Shown in pieces: positions 34,412-44,111 of a stretch of 64,000 nucleotides of DNA (its first letter is position 1; each line of letters begins with the position of its first letter). The translations under genes were made by a program, and so were the position numbers. This stretch comes from an uncultured Flavobacteriaceae bacterium (lineage in GTDB: Bacteria; Bacteroidota; Bacteroidia; Flavobacteriales; Flavobacteriaceae). The notes under the pieces were generated by a model. It ran no database searches. It worked only from the letters and a program-made list of their open reading frames with translations, and was not told the DNA's origin. The stretch spans positions 992,001 through 1,056,000 of the forward strand of contig CANLWG010000001.1 of the NCBI GenBank assembly GCA_947494715.1, read 5' to 3'.

Positions 34412-35931
34412 GAGGTACTAGGTTTTGATGTTTTTTTCTTGAAAAAATCCTTGATCCTGTCCAAAACACTGGCAAAATTCATGAGGCCCTTATCTGCAGT
34501 AGCCCTTTTGGTTAACCATACGCTTAAAGGTAACATTATCATGGTAGATAACCATGCTCCTAATATTGGATGAATTTCATTTTTCTTGGCATAGTTATCC
34601 GCAAACACCCCAATAAAATAATAGACCAAAAAGAGCATAATGGCTATTACCATGGGAAGTCCGATACCCCCCTTCCGAATAATGGCCCCTAACGGGGCAC
34701 CGACAAAAAATAAAATGATGCAGGAAAGGGCCAGGGCGTATTTTTTATGGAGGGAAAGGATATGCCGGTTATAGATTTCATATCGTTTTTGTAATTCCTT
34801 TTTCTTTCCCTGAACCGAGGTTAAAATATTTGATGCGTTATTTTTTGCGGTATTGATCAATTGTACTTTTTGCCAACTCTGGAACAGATCAATGATGTCA
34901 CCGGAATACATAGTAACCGAATCATTCACCGTTTCCGGAATTCCTTCTGTTTTCGATAGGGCCACGGTGTCCGCAATATTTTTCACTCTGGACTTATGCA
35001 AATTGGTGTCCATAGGTTGTAAAGGAACAAAAGCACCAATTCTGTTGGAAATACTTTTGGAAAACGATCTTACAATACGAAGATTGTTCTCCTCCAAGGA
35101 ATCTATGTCCTTGATCAAACGGGAGACATTCTTCATTTTATCCGTTGTGGTATTGAGATCCTCTTCCAAATCCACATTATTGAATTCGGAAAGGTCAATA
35201 TTCATAACATAGGTCTCAAATTCAGCTTTGGCAAAGGGATATTTTCGTTTGCCCTCACTTTTCTTTTTGACTACATCCTCATAGTAATGGCCGTCCTTAA
35301 GTACCAATTGAAGGATATCTGATTTCTCACTACTCTTAAGTTCCCCTGTCTGAGCCTTAATGACCGTATTATTTACATTGGTCTTTGTTTTTTTATGGAT
35401 GATTACATTTTCAAGAAACCGATCATTTTCACCAAACTTTTTCTCGACCTTAATATTCATATCGGCCCCTTCAAAATCACTAAAGACCCCTTCTGCAATG
35501 GCAACCGCAGGCTTTACCTTTGCGATGTTCCTTCGCATATTGTAAATCTTCTGTTCCGATGCGGGAATAACGCTATTCGCAAAGTAGAAGGTTACCCCTC
35601 CCAGTATGACCATAAAAATAATAAGGCTCAACATGGATCGCTGCAAGGAAATACCGGAGGCCTTCATGGCCGCAAACTCGTAGTTCTCGGCAAAAGTACC
35701 AAAGGTCAAAATAGAGGACAAAAGAACCGTAAGGGGCAGCACTTTTTCCGTAAGATTGGGCATCATGTAAAAGAAAAACTTTCCTATAATGACCAAGTCT
35801 AGGCCTTTACCTGCAAAATCATCAATAAAGAGCCATATCGTCTGAAAAATGAAGATAAACATCAATATGGCAAACGAACTAAAAAAATTAAATAGGAACC
35901 TCGATAAGATGTATCCGTCTAGAATTCTCAA
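34408..35931 (-). CDS. LptF/LptG-family permease of lipopolysaccharide export
   Basis: The 507-residue protein has three membrane helices at each end (about 15-120 and 400-485) with a long periplasmic region between, the YjgP/YjgQ (PF03739) layout. The N-terminus (ILDGYILSRFLFNFFSSFAILMFIFIFQ) and EVLPLTVLLSSILTFG-like helix 2 are typical. LptF/G pairs with the ATPase LptB to push LPS from the inner membrane to the periplasmic bridge. The periplasmic part is longer than in E. coli (about 366 residues total there), common in Bacteroidota. Four bases separate its start from the lolA stop. Confidence 0.9.
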   Translation of the reverse strand: MRILDGYILSRFLFNFFSSFAILMFIFIFQTIWLFIDDFAGKGLDLVIIGKFFFYMMPNLTEKVLPLTVLLSSILTFGTFAENYEFAAMKASGISLQRSMLSLIIFMVILGGVTFYFANSVIPASEQKIYNMRRNIAKVKPAVAIAEGVFSDFEGADMNIKVEKKFGENDRFLENVIIHKKTKTNVNNTVIKAQTGELKSSEKSDILQLVLKDGHYYEDVVKKKSEGKRKYPFAKAEFETYVMNIDLSEFNNVDLEEDLNTTTDKMKNVSRLIKDIDSLEENNLRIVRSFSKSISNRIGAFVPLQPMDTNLHKSRVKNIADTVALSKTEGIPETVNDSVTMYSGDIIDLFQSWQKVQLINTAKNNASNILTSVQGKKKELQKRYEIYNRHILSLHKKYALALSCIILFFVGAPLGAIIRKGGIGLPMVIAIMLFLVYYFIGVFADNYAKKNEIHPILGAWLSTMIMLPLSVWLTKRATADKGLMNFASVLDRIKDFFKKKTSKPSTS

Positions 35932-35935
35932 TGTG

Positions 35936-36580
35936 TTATTCCCTTATAATGTAGTATCCCTCGTTTTCGTATTTGTCCTCGTCAAAGGTAAATAAGGTTT
36001 TTGATAATGGCTGATCTGTTTTAAAAGAATTAACAATGAAGGTAGTAGTGGTGCCATTTTTACCGGTCTCTATTAATTTATAGATATGTTTGGTCTCCAC
36101 ATCTATGCCCAATAATATGGATTTTATCTCCGTATTGGTATCGATAGGAACCAATTTTACATATTGTATTTTCTTGCCCTGTACATTCTGAAGTATATCC
36201 CACTCATAGTTATGCCCCTGTTTGTAGAACGTTAGCATTTTTGAAGGAGTCACCGTATTTTCATCATTTATTCTATTCTCAATGGTGATTTCCTCGTTTT
36301 CGGGAACAATGGTATACACTTTTTTGCCATCGTACAATTGTTGCGAACCCATAAAATTGATCAAGTATTTGTCCCCTTCCAGGGTAACATCGCCTCGGGT
36401 CTCTTGATTAATTGCGGCCTCAGTATTGTTTAGTACATATTTAAAATCGATATGGATATTTCCATAACCCTTAACTTTGGTATATACCTCGTCCAATAGG
36501 GTCTTTGCCTTGCCCGAATTTTGGGAAAAACCAGCGGTACATAGTAATACGGTAATCGCAAACAAAAAAAACTTCCTCAT
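35936..36580 (-). CDS. LolA-like outer-membrane lipoprotein carrier
   Basis: The 214-residue periplasmic protein has a signal peptide ending AGFSQN (about 20). The LolA fold is indicated by AKTLLDEVYTKVKGYGNIHIDFKY (about 24-47), QETRGDVTLEGDKYLINFMGSQQLYDGKKVYTIVPE and YKLIETGKNGTTTTFIVNSFKTDQPLSKTLFTFDED. LolA carries lipoproteins from LolCDE to the outer membrane. It lies 6 bases after ftsK and 4 before the LptF/G gene, a pattern that links two lipid or lipoprotein export steps. Confidence 0.88.
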   Translation of the reverse strand: MRKFFLFAITVLLCTAGFSQNSGKAKTLLDEVYTKVKGYGNIHIDFKYVLNNTEAAINQETRGDVTLEGDKYLINFMGSQQLYDGKKVYTIVPENEEITIENRINDENTVTPSKMLTFYKQGHNYEWDILQNVQGKKIQYVKLVPIDTNTEIKSILLGIDVETKHIYKLIETGKNGTTTTFIVNSFKTDQPLSKTLFTFDEDKYENEGYYIIRE

Positions 36581-36586
36581 GTTACC

Positions 36587-38950
36587 TTAATTTGATTCAT
36601 TGTTCAATAATTGATCTAGGGCATACATATCCGAAACCAGCACTTGCCTTGCTTTGCTACCTTCAAAAGGACCTACGATCCCCGCGGCCTCCAACTGATC
36701 TATAATACGCCCTGCCCGGTTATAGCCCAGTTTCAACTTTCGCTGTATCAACGAGGCGGAACCTTGCTGTGCGGTTACGATAACCTCGGCGGCCTCACGG
36801 AACATAGCATCGCGATCCTGAATATCGTAATCAATACTTGTGCCAGAATCCTCGCCTACGTATTCGGGAAGTTCATGGGCATGCGGGTAGGCACGTTGTG
36901 AACCGATATATTCCGTTATTTTGGCTACCTCCGGAGTGTCCACAAAGGCACATTGTATTCGTGTAACGTCATTTCCTTGAGTAAACAGCATATCTCCCCG
37001 TCCAATTAATTGGTCCGCTCCCTGGGCATCCAAAATGGTACGTGAATCTATCTTAGAGGTAACCCTAAAAGCGATACGTGCCGGAAAATTGGCCTTAATG
37101 ATACCGGTAATTACATTTACGGAGGGTCGTTGTGTTGCAATGATCAAATGGATGCCAATGGCCCTTGCCAATTGGGCCAAACGGGCAATAGGGGTCTCTA
37201 CTTCCTTACCGGCGGTCATGATTAAATCTGCAAATTCATCGATGACCAGAACAATGTAAGGTAAAAATTTGTGGCCATCATTTGGATTCAATTTGCGTGT
37301 TTTAAACTTGGTATTGTATTCCTTGATATTTCGTACCATGGCCGATTTCAACAATTCATATCGATTGTCCATTTCAATACAAAGGGAGTTCAAGGTGTTT
37401 ATCACCTTGGTATTGTCCGTAATGATGGCTTCTTCCGAATCGGGCAATTTCGCTAAAAAGTGACGCTCTATCTTATTGTAGAGGGTAAGTTCAACTTTTT
37501 TGGGATCCACAAGAATAAACTTCACCTCGGCGGGATGCTTTTTGTATAGGAGGGAGGTAAGAACGGCATTGAGCCCAACGGACTTTCCCTGTCCTGTGGC
37601 CCCGGCCATTAGCAAATGGGGCATCTTGGCCAAATCTACTACAAAGGTTTCGTTGCTAATGGTCTTCCCAAAAGCGACGGGAAGTTGCATCTCCGCCTTC
37701 TGAAATTTACTGGATGCAATTACGGAACGCATGGAAACTATCGTGGCATTCTTATTGGGTACTTCAATTCCAATAGTACCCTTTCCCGGAATAGGGGCAA
37801 TGATCCGTATACCCAATGCCGCCAATGAGAGGGCAATATCGTCCTCCAAATTTTTTATTCTGGAAATTCGAACTCCGGCTTCCGGTACAATCTCATAAAG
37901 GGTAACCGTAGGGCCAATGGTGGCTTTTATTTGGGCAATACCAATTTTGTAATTTTTAAGTGTCTCGACTATCTTATTTTTGTTCTCCTCAAGTTCCTTT
38001 TGGTTTATGGTAATACCTCCGGTTACCCCGTGTTGGTCTAGAAGTTCAATGGTCGGGAATTTATAGTTGCCCAATTCCAGGGTAGGGTCGAACTCTCCGA
38101 AATCATCCACCAATTTTTCGGCTATATTCTTCTTTTCCTCTTTTTCCTCAACTATTTTTTCCACTTCCATGGCAAGGTTGTCCTTTGGATCTTCCTCTAC
38201 CGGAACAGCGACTTCAAAATTATCCACGGGCTCTTTTTCCAAATGGGGAATGTGTTCTTTATGCGTATAGGTGTCCACAACTATAGGTGTCTCATCTTCT
38301 ACATTCAGTTGCATTTCTATGGTGTCGTCATTCTTTTTACTCTTAAATTCCGAAGCTATGGAGGCTGTTTTCGTTCTAAAGAAAATACCTATTTCCTCTG
38401 GAGAGAAATTGAAGAGACGGACCAAAATAAAGACCAAACCGAAGAGTAAGAGAAGAAGTACACCGATCTTGCCTGTATAATCCTGTAAAAAATCGTTCAT
38501 TTCATACCCTACAAGACCTGCCAACAGAGGTTTTTCATTGGCAAAGAAGCCAAGAGCTATTGAAAACCAAATGAGAAAGATTAAACCCCATATCCATTTT
38601 TTCAAAAGTCCTTGCCCCTTAATTCCCAAGAACAGATAGAGGCCGGTAATGCAAAGAAGGAAGGGAAATGCAAATGTGGCCACTCCGAAACCTTTATACA
38701 TAAAAAAGTGACTCGCGATAGCACCGAATTTGTTCAATAGGTTTTTTGCCTGTTCATTACGGTCCGCAAACTCGGTCAAAAGGCTTTGATCGTCTTGCCA
38801 GGTAAAATAGAATGAAATAAAGGAAAAGCATAGGGCTATACTGAGGAGAATCAGCAAACTTCCCAGTATAATCTTATTTTGCTTGGAGAGCCTTAGGGAT
38901 ATTCCTTTTTTAACGGATTTGGGCCTGGATTTTCTTCCCTTTTTTGCCAT
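36587..38950 (-). CDS. ftsK: DNA translocase FtsK
   Basis: The 787-residue protein has four N-terminal membrane helices (about 28-180), a Glu/Lys-rich linker (about 190-290), the alpha and beta motor domains with Walker A GATGQGKS (450-457) and Walker B VLVIDEFADL, and a C-terminal gamma winged helix (QQGSASLIQRKLKLGYNRAGRIIDQLEAAGIVGP) that reads KOPS-type sequences. It pumps the chromosome through the closing septum and activates XerCD at dif. The gene is the first of an operon with lolA, lptF/G and ribBA. Confidence 0.96.
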   Translation of the reverse strand: MAKKGRKSRPKSVKKGISLRLSKQNKIILGSLLILLSIALCFSFISFYFTWQDDQSLLTEFADRNEQAKNLLNKFGAIASHFFMYKGFGVATFAFPFLLCITGLYLFLGIKGQGLLKKWIWGLIFLIWFSIALGFFANEKPLLAGLVGYEMNDFLQDYTGKIGVLLLLLFGLVFILVRLFNFSPEEIGIFFRTKTASIASEFKSKKNDDTIEMQLNVEDETPIVVDTYTHKEHIPHLEKEPVDNFEVAVPVEEDPKDNLAMEVEKIVEEKEEKKNIAEKLVDDFGEFDPTLELGNYKFPTIELLDQHGVTGGITINQKELEENKNKIVETLKNYKIGIAQIKATIGPTVTLYEIVPEAGVRISRIKNLEDDIALSLAALGIRIIAPIPGKGTIGIEVPNKNATIVSMRSVIASSKFQKAEMQLPVAFGKTISNETFVVDLAKMPHLLMAGATGQGKSVGLNAVLTSLLYKKHPAEVKFILVDPKKVELTLYNKIERHFLAKLPDSEEAIITDNTKVINTLNSLCIEMDNRYELLKSAMVRNIKEYNTKFKTRKLNPNDGHKFLPYIVLVIDEFADLIMTAGKEVETPIARLAQLARAIGIHLIIATQRPSVNVITGIIKANFPARIAFRVTSKIDSRTILDAQGADQLIGRGDMLFTQGNDVTRIQCAFVDTPEVAKITEYIGSQRAYPHAHELPEYVGEDSGTSIDYDIQDRDAMFREAAEVIVTAQQGSASLIQRKLKLGYNRAGRIIDQLEAAGIVGPFEGSKARQVLVSDMYALDQLLNNESN

Positions 38951-39012
38951 GAAATCATCTATTCTGGGGGCTAAAATACAAATTTAGAAACGAAGGCTTT
39001 CCAATTCTGGAG

Positions 39013-39378
39013 TCAAAAAATTTTAGGTAGATAAATGATAAGCCCAACGATGGAAGCCGCTACGGAAACCAACATGACCGCTCCTGCCGAAATATCCTTG
39101 ATAAAACCGATTTTGGGATCAAACTCCGGTTGTATGTAATCCGCAAGTTTTTCAATGGCCGTGTTAAGACCTTCAATGCCCAACACTAGTGCAATGGCCA
39201 GAATTTGCAAAATCCATTCCGTGGAAGAAATTTCATAGTAGAATCCTGCCGCGGTTACCAACAAGGCAAGAAAAATTTGGATTTTGATACTGGCCTCGGT
39301 CCGGATCAATAGCAAAGCACCTTTAAGTGCATAACCCACCCCATTCAACCGATTACGCAGAAAGGACTCCTTAGGCAT
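39013..39378 (-). CDS. dgkA: diacylglycerol kinase family protein
   Basis: The 121-residue membrane protein has three helices and the DgkA catalytic core ALVLGIEGLNTAIEKLADYIQPEFDPKIGFIKDISAGAVML, containing the conserved Glu of GLNTAIE and the KD.SAGAV motif. It phosphorylates diacylglycerol or undecaprenol at the inner membrane. The ATG overlaps the end of tpx by eight bases. The Gram-positive-type sequence could instead indicate undecaprenol kinase. Confidence 0.88.
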   Translation of the reverse strand: MPKESFLRNRLNGVGYALKGALLLIRTEASIKIQIFLALLVTAAGFYYEISSTEWILQILAIALVLGIEGLNTAIEKLADYIQPEFDPKIGFIKDISAGAVMLVSVAASIVGLIIYLPKIF

Positions 39379-39877
39379 CCATTAATGCTTCAAGTGCAGC
39401 CTTATAGTTGGGTTCGTCTACAGTTTCGGGCACCTGTTCCGTATGTACAACATTTCCGCCTTCATCAAGGACTATCACAGATCTAGAAAGTAAGGAACGT
39501 AAAGGTCCATCCGTGAATTCTACCTGATACGCCTTACCAAAATCCCCATCTCTAAAATCGGACAACATAACCACATTTTCAATGCCCTCGGCGCCACAAA
39601 AACGGTTTTGTGCAAAAGGAAGATCCTTGGAAATGCATAGCACCACAGTGTTTTCCAACTCTGCCGCTTCCTCATTGAATTGCCTTACGGATTGTGCACA
39701 TGTTCCGGTATCAATACTTGGAAATATATTTAATACTACCTTTTTTCCTGTATAGTCGGATAAGGAAGCATCGGATAAATCGGTTTTTGTCAAGTTAAAA
39801 TTGAGCGCTTTGCTTCCGTTGGAAGGCAAGTCACCAATAGTATGTATTTCATTCCCTTTAAGCGTTACTGTTGCCAT
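39371..39877 (-). CDS. tpx: thiol peroxidase
   Basis: From ATG 39877 the protein has 168 residues, the usual size of Tpx (about 167). The peroxidatic Cys60 is in FPSIDTGTCAQSVRQF and the resolving Cys94 in NRFCGAEGIENV, as in E. coli Tpx (61 and 95). It reduces hydroperoxides with thioredoxin. The longer open frame to 39943 would add 22 residues with no family counterpart. Cotranscribed with dgkA, which overlaps its 3' end. Confidence 0.94.
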   Translation of the reverse strand: MATVTLKGNEIHTIGDLPSNGSKALNFNLTKTDLSDASLSDYTGKKVVLNIFPSIDTGTCAQSVRQFNEEAAELENTVVLCISKDLPFAQNRFCGAEGIENVVMLSDFRDGDFGKAYQVEFTDGPLRSLLSRSVIVLDEGGNVVHTEQVPETVDEPNYKAALEALMDA

Positions 39878-39992
39878 GAATTTATCGATTTTAATTTTGT
39901 GTGAAATTATGAAATATTGAAATGATATGTAAACAATCCACATAGAAAATATTGAAATTTTCTAAGGACAAAAAAATAATATTATCGGCTCC

Positions 39993-41480
39993 TTAATGGG
40001 CCAAAGAAGTAGTCAATTGTTTTATCTTTATTCGGAATAAAGCGAAAATCAAGGTCATGAAAGGACTCAGCCAATTGAATATGGCATAGAAGAAATATTC
40101 GCCTACACTTACACCAAGTACCCCACTATGATAGGCACCACAGGTGTTCCAGGGAATCAAGACCGATGTTACGGTACCGGAATCCTCCAGGGTGCGACTC
40201 AGATTTTCTGGGGCCAATCCCCGATCCCTATACGCCTTGGCAAACATCTTCCCCGGAACAACAATGGCCAAGTATTGATCAGAAGCCGTAACGTTCAAGG
40301 CCAAACAACTGGCTACCGTACTGGCAAAAAGTCCAAAGACGGATTTGGCCATGGCCAATAACGAACTGCTGATACGGGACAAGGCTCCGATACCATCCAT
40401 AATACCCCCAAAGACCATGGCACAAACGATAAGCCAAATTGTACCCAACATGCCCGACATCCCTTTAGCCGAAAATAAATCATTAAGGGCTACATTATCC
40501 GTAGGGACGGAAGTTTGCACGGTAATTGCTTTTAAAATACCCTTGTAACCGGACTCGAAGGAAAGGCTTTTCGAATTTGTGATCCCAGCGACTATCTCGG
40601 GTTGAAACAAAAGCGCAAAAAGAGCACCCAAAAGTGTACCTATTAATAAAGCTGCCAAAGGCGGGGTCTTTTTTACAATAAGGAAAATGACCGCTAAAGG
40701 TACTAGGAACAGCCATCCATTAATGTTAAACGAAGCATCAATGGAGGCCAGAATTGAATCGATATCCGCGGTACCGCTGGTATCCAAGGTGAATCCTATG
40801 ATTATGAATACGATTAGGGTAACGGTAATTGTGGGGACCGTGGTGTACAACATATATCGGATATGATTAAATAGCTCCCCACCGGCCATGGCCGGAGCCA
40901 GATTGGTAGTGTCGCTCAAAGGCGAAAGCTTGTCCCCAAAATAGGCGCCGGAAAGTACGGCACCAGCGGTCATTCCTAACGAAATGTCCAGGGCATCCCC
41001 AATACCTATAAGGGCTATACCTACTGTAGCAGCGGTCGTCCAACTACTACCCGTGGCAATGGAGATAATGGCACAAATAATAACACATGCCGCCAAAAAT
41101 ATAGTGGGATTCAATATTTGTAGTCCATAATAGATCATAGCGGGAATTATTCCGCTTATCAACCAGGTTCCTGCCAGGGCACCTACCATTAAAAGGATAA
41201 GCAATGCTCCGGTAGTAGATTTCACATTTTCCGATACTTCGGTCAGCATGGTCTTGTAGGAGACTTTATTGAAGAAACCTACAATAGCAGCTACTGCACC
41301 ACCCAATAAAAGAATAAATTGATTGGAACCACTAAGTGCGTCGTCACCAAAAACATAGACATTGTAGGCCAGCATGCCCACTAGGGCAACAACCGGAATT
41401 AAGGCTTCCCAAATGTTAAGCTCCTTATTTTCTACAATGGTTTCATCTTTTTGGTGCTTAGCGGATTTTGGGTCCTTCAT
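39993..41480 (-). CDS. nhaC: NhaC-family Na+/H+ antiporter
   Basis: The 495-residue inner-membrane protein has about 11-12 helices. NhaC-type features include LLILLMVGALAGTWLISGIIPAMIYYGL (about 93-120), SIATGSSWTTAATVGIALIGIG, GAYFGDKLSPLSDTTNLAPAMAGG (about 180-203) and DSGTVTSVLIPWNTCGAYHSGVLGV near the end. It exchanges sodium for protons, in keeping with a marine organism. Divergent from lpdA. Confidence 0.92.
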   Translation of the reverse strand: MKDPKSAKHQKDETIVENKELNIWEALIPVVALVGMLAYNVYVFGDDALSGSNQFILLLGGAVAAIVGFFNKVSYKTMLTEVSENVKSTTGALLILLMVGALAGTWLISGIIPAMIYYGLQILNPTIFLAACVIICAIISIATGSSWTTAATVGIALIGIGDALDISLGMTAGAVLSGAYFGDKLSPLSDTTNLAPAMAGGELFNHIRYMLYTTVPTITVTLIVFIIIGFTLDTSGTADIDSILASIDASFNINGWLFLVPLAVIFLIVKKTPPLAALLIGTLLGALFALLFQPEIVAGITNSKSLSFESGYKGILKAITVQTSVPTDNVALNDLFSAKGMSGMLGTIWLIVCAMVFGGIMDGIGALSRISSSLLAMAKSVFGLFASTVASCLALNVTASDQYLAIVVPGKMFAKAYRDRGLAPENLSRTLEDSGTVTSVLIPWNTCGAYHSGVLGVSVGEYFFYAIFNWLSPFMTLIFALFRIKIKQLTTSLAH

Positions 41481-41608
41481 ACTTCCTGTTTCAGTGGTCA
41501 GGTAATATTACGATTTTACATAAGGTTGTGCAAATAGGGTGTAGATATCCTATTCCAAATGTGTTTGAGTATCTGTTTCCAGAGTATGGTCAACCCAAAA
41601 AATCGTGG

Positions 41609-41616
41609 TATTTTTG
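41609..41616 (+). promoter_or_regulatory. putative -7 box of lpdA promoter
   Basis: TATTTTTG matches the Bacteroidota -7 consensus TAnnTTTG, 27 bases before the lpdA start. No convincing -33 TTTG is visible at the usual distance. Confidence 0.4.
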
Positions 41617-41642
41617 TACTTCAAATTAAAGCAAATCACTAT

Positions 41643-43049
41643 ATGAATTCATATGATGTGGCCGTTATCGGCTCTGGACCTGGAGGTTATGTTGCAGCTA
41701 TCCGCTGTGCACAATTAGGAATGAAGACAGCGATTATCGAAAAATATTCCACCTTGGGCGGAACCTGCCTCAACGTGGGCTGCATACCTTCCAAAGCTCT
41801 ATTGGATTCAAGTCATCACTATGAGGATGCCGTAAAACATTTTGAGGAACATGGGATAGAGATTCCCGGGGAAGTAAAGGTAAACTTGGAGCAGATGATT
41901 GCTCGGAAGCAAGGGGTAGTGGACCAGACGACCAAGGGTATCGAGTTTTTAATGAACAAGAACAAGATCGATGTTTATGAGGGTCTAGGCAGCTTCAAGG
42001 ACAAAACCCATATTACTATCACGAAGAGCGACGGAAAAACGGAAACCATAGAAGCCAAGAACAGCATTATAGCTACGGGATCCAAACCGTCTACCCTGCC
42101 TTTTATCAAAATTGATAAGGAACGTATTATTACGTCTACTGAAGCTTTAAAACTAAAGGAAATCCCGAAACATTTGATTATCATCGGAGGTGGGGTTATT
42201 GGACTGGAGTTTGGCCAGGTATACAAGCGTTTGGGAGCGGAAGTTTCCGTAATCGAATATATGGACCGTATTATTCCTACCATGGACGGTTCACTCTCCA
42301 AGGAACTCATGAAGGTGATGAAAAAACAAAAGACGAAGTTTTATTTGTCCCATAAAGTAAAGGCCGTTGAGCGTAAGGGCAATGAGGTTGTGGTAAAGGC
42401 CGATGATAAAAAAGGACAGGAGGTAGAGTTCAAAGGCGATTATTGCCTTGTATCCGTTGGTCGACGGCCATACACGGATGGGCTTAATGCTGAGGCTGCC
42501 GGAGTCAAAATTGATGATCGGGGTAGGGTAGAGGTAAACGAACATTTACAGACCAATGTGGCTAATATATATGCCATAGGCGATGTTATCCGTGGTGCCA
42601 TGTTGGCCCATAAGGCAGAGGAGGAAGGAACCTTGGTCGCTGAAACTTTAGCCGGACAAAAACCACATATCGATTACAACCTTATTCCAGGGGTGGTCTA
42701 TACTTGGCCGGAAGTAGCTGCTGTAGGGAAGACGGAAGAGGAATTGAAAGAAGCTGGTGTGGCATATAAAGTGGGCCAATTTCCGATGCGCGCTTTGGGG
42801 CGTTCCCGAGCCAGTATGGACATCGATGGGTTTGTAAAGATTTTGGCCGATGCAAAAACGGATGAAGTATTGGGAGTGCATATGATCGGGGCGCGCTGTG
42901 CAGATTTGATAACGGAGGCCGTAACCGCTATGGAATTCCGTGCTTCTGCAGAGGATATCGCTAGGATGAGCCATGCACACCCTACCTACGCGGAAGCCGT
43001 TAAGGAGGCTGCTTTGGCAGCCACGGCGGATAGGGCGTTACATATCTAG
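41643..43049 (+). CDS. lpdA: dihydrolipoyl dehydrogenase
   Basis: From ATG 41643 the enzyme has 468 residues, the usual length. FAD-binding GSGPGGYVAAI (10-20), redox disulfide GGTCLNVGCIPSK with Cys42 and Cys47, the NAD-binding GGGVIGLEFGQV (about 178-190) and the C-terminal His-Glu active-site dyad HAHPTYAEAVKEAA are all present. It reoxidises dihydrolipoamide in the pyruvate and oxoglutarate dehydrogenase complexes and the glycine cleavage system. The preceding frame to 41559 lacks family sequence and was not included. Confidence 0.96.
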   Translation: MNSYDVAVIGSGPGGYVAAIRCAQLGMKTAIIEKYSTLGGTCLNVGCIPSKALLDSSHHYEDAVKHFEEHGIEIPGEVKVNLEQMIARKQGVVDQTTKGIEFLMNKNKIDVYEGLGSFKDKTHITITKSDGKTETIEAKNSIIATGSKPSTLPFIKIDKERIITSTEALKLKEIPKHLIIIGGGVIGLEFGQVYKRLGAEVSVIEYMDRIIPTMDGSLSKELMKVMKKQKTKFYLSHKVKAVERKGNEVVVKADDKKGQEVEFKGDYCLVSVGRRPYTDGLNAEAAGVKIDDRGRVEVNEHLQTNVANIYAIGDVIRGAMLAHKAEEEGTLVAETLAGQKPHIDYNLIPGVVYTWPEVAAVGKTEEELKEAGVAYKVGQFPMRALGRSRASMDIDGFVKILADAKTDEVLGVHMIGARCADLITEAVTAMEFRASAEDIARMSHAHPTYAEAVKEAALAATADRALHI

Positions 43050-43174
43050 GGAATGTTGTATCGTTCTTTTGCGTGATTGTTGTTCCTGCCGAACGTTGAT
43101 TATGCGATATGTAGATTGTTATGCCTTTGCTTTGCCATTGGTTTTAGTAGTAACAACTTGTAGCGTTAATGGCT

Positions 43175-44038
43175 TCAATTAATCCATTCCTTGATTTTTA
43201 ATTGTATTTCGGCATATGAATTTTTGGGAGGCATATGCTTTGAACCGTTCAAAAAATGTACCTCTTTAAGATTATTGAAAAGCAACTTGCTTTTTTCCGC
43301 CACCTTTTTACCCGGAAAGAAAACATCATCCAAAGCCGCAATAATATAAACGGGCTTGTCAAACTGGGCTATGTCCTTTCTTTTCAACAAAGTTGGTATT
43401 TTAGTATCAAGCTTTACGCCTAACATTAACGACTTCAGTAGCTGAAACAAAAACTCATCCTCCTCCGGGGCAAAGGCATTCGTAAAGGCCCTAAGGTGTT
43501 TATCTTTCTTGGTTATCTTAAAGTGCAAAAGGGGAATTGTAAGTTTTGTAATTGAATCCCAAATTTCACCATTTACGATACCGCTTGGAACAACAAAAAT
43601 GCATTTTTCCACTCTTTTGGGTCTATGGACAATTAGTTTTTGAGCAATAAATGCACCATAGGAAATGCCTATAATATTCCCTTTTTCAATATTCAATTTT
43701 TCCAGGACTTCATCCGCCCAAATGGCGTAAGAATCATCTTTTGTATTTATTTTCGTTTCCGCGCTTTTTGTAACTTGTCCTATGGTGTCAATTGCAAATA
43801 GGGAATACAGATTCCGCAATTCTTTAATGGCTTCCAATGTAAGCGGTGCTCCCGCATTAAATCCATGAAACAAAACAATTGGTTTGCCATTTGGATTACC
43901 GGTTTGGATCACTCTAGTTCTTCCAAATTGGGTGTCGACATCCATTTCTGTATATTCGATGTGTAAACTTTCCAATTTTTCTTCGTAGAGTTTCATTAAG
44001 CCTTTTTTGGCCTGCTCGCTCTTGTATATGGTTCTCAT
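43175..44038 (-). CDS. alpha/beta-fold hydrolase
   Basis: The 287-residue cytosolic protein shows the oxyanion-hole motif LFHGF (56-60), the nucleophile elbow GISYGAF with Ser126, an Asp in AALDDVFFPG (about 244) and a His in LNGSKHMPP (about 270). No lid domain large enough for a lipase is seen. It is read divergently from the TetR regulator 44112-44720, which probably controls it; a -7 box lies in the shared 73-base region. The substrate is not evident. Confidence 0.82.
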   Translation of the reverse strand: MRTIYKSEQAKKGLMKLYEEKLESLHIEYTEMDVDTQFGRTRVIQTGNPNGKPIVLFHGFNAGAPLTLEAIKELRNLYSLFAIDTIGQVTKSAETKINTKDDSYAIWADEVLEKLNIEKGNIIGISYGAFIAQKLIVHRPKRVEKCIFVVPSGIVNGEIWDSITKLTIPLLHFKITKKDKHLRAFTNAFAPEEDEFLFQLLKSLMLGVKLDTKIPTLLKRKDIAQFDKPVYIIAALDDVFFPGKKVAEKSKLLFNNLKEVHFLNGSKHMPPKNSYAEIQLKIKEWIN

Positions 44039-44055
44039 GATGTTAAATTATGTGT

Positions 44056-44063
44056 CAAATATA
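44056..44063 (-). promoter_or_regulatory. putative -7 box for the hydrolase gene
   Basis: On the minus strand TATATTTG matches TAnnTTTG, 17 bases before the hydrolase ATG. The partner -33 box is not clear. Confidence 0.45.
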
Positions 44064-44073
44064 GAATAAAAAC

Positions 44074-44103
44074 CTTGAATTTAGTCCATTTGGCCTATTT
44101 TTG
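44074..44103 (+). promoter_or_regulatory. putative promoter for the TetR gene
   Basis: CTTG (44074-44077) and TATTTTTG (44096-44103) are separated by 18 bases. The start codon comes 8 bases after the -7 box, which implies a very short leader. Confidence 0.45.
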
Positions 44104-44111
44104 AAAATAAT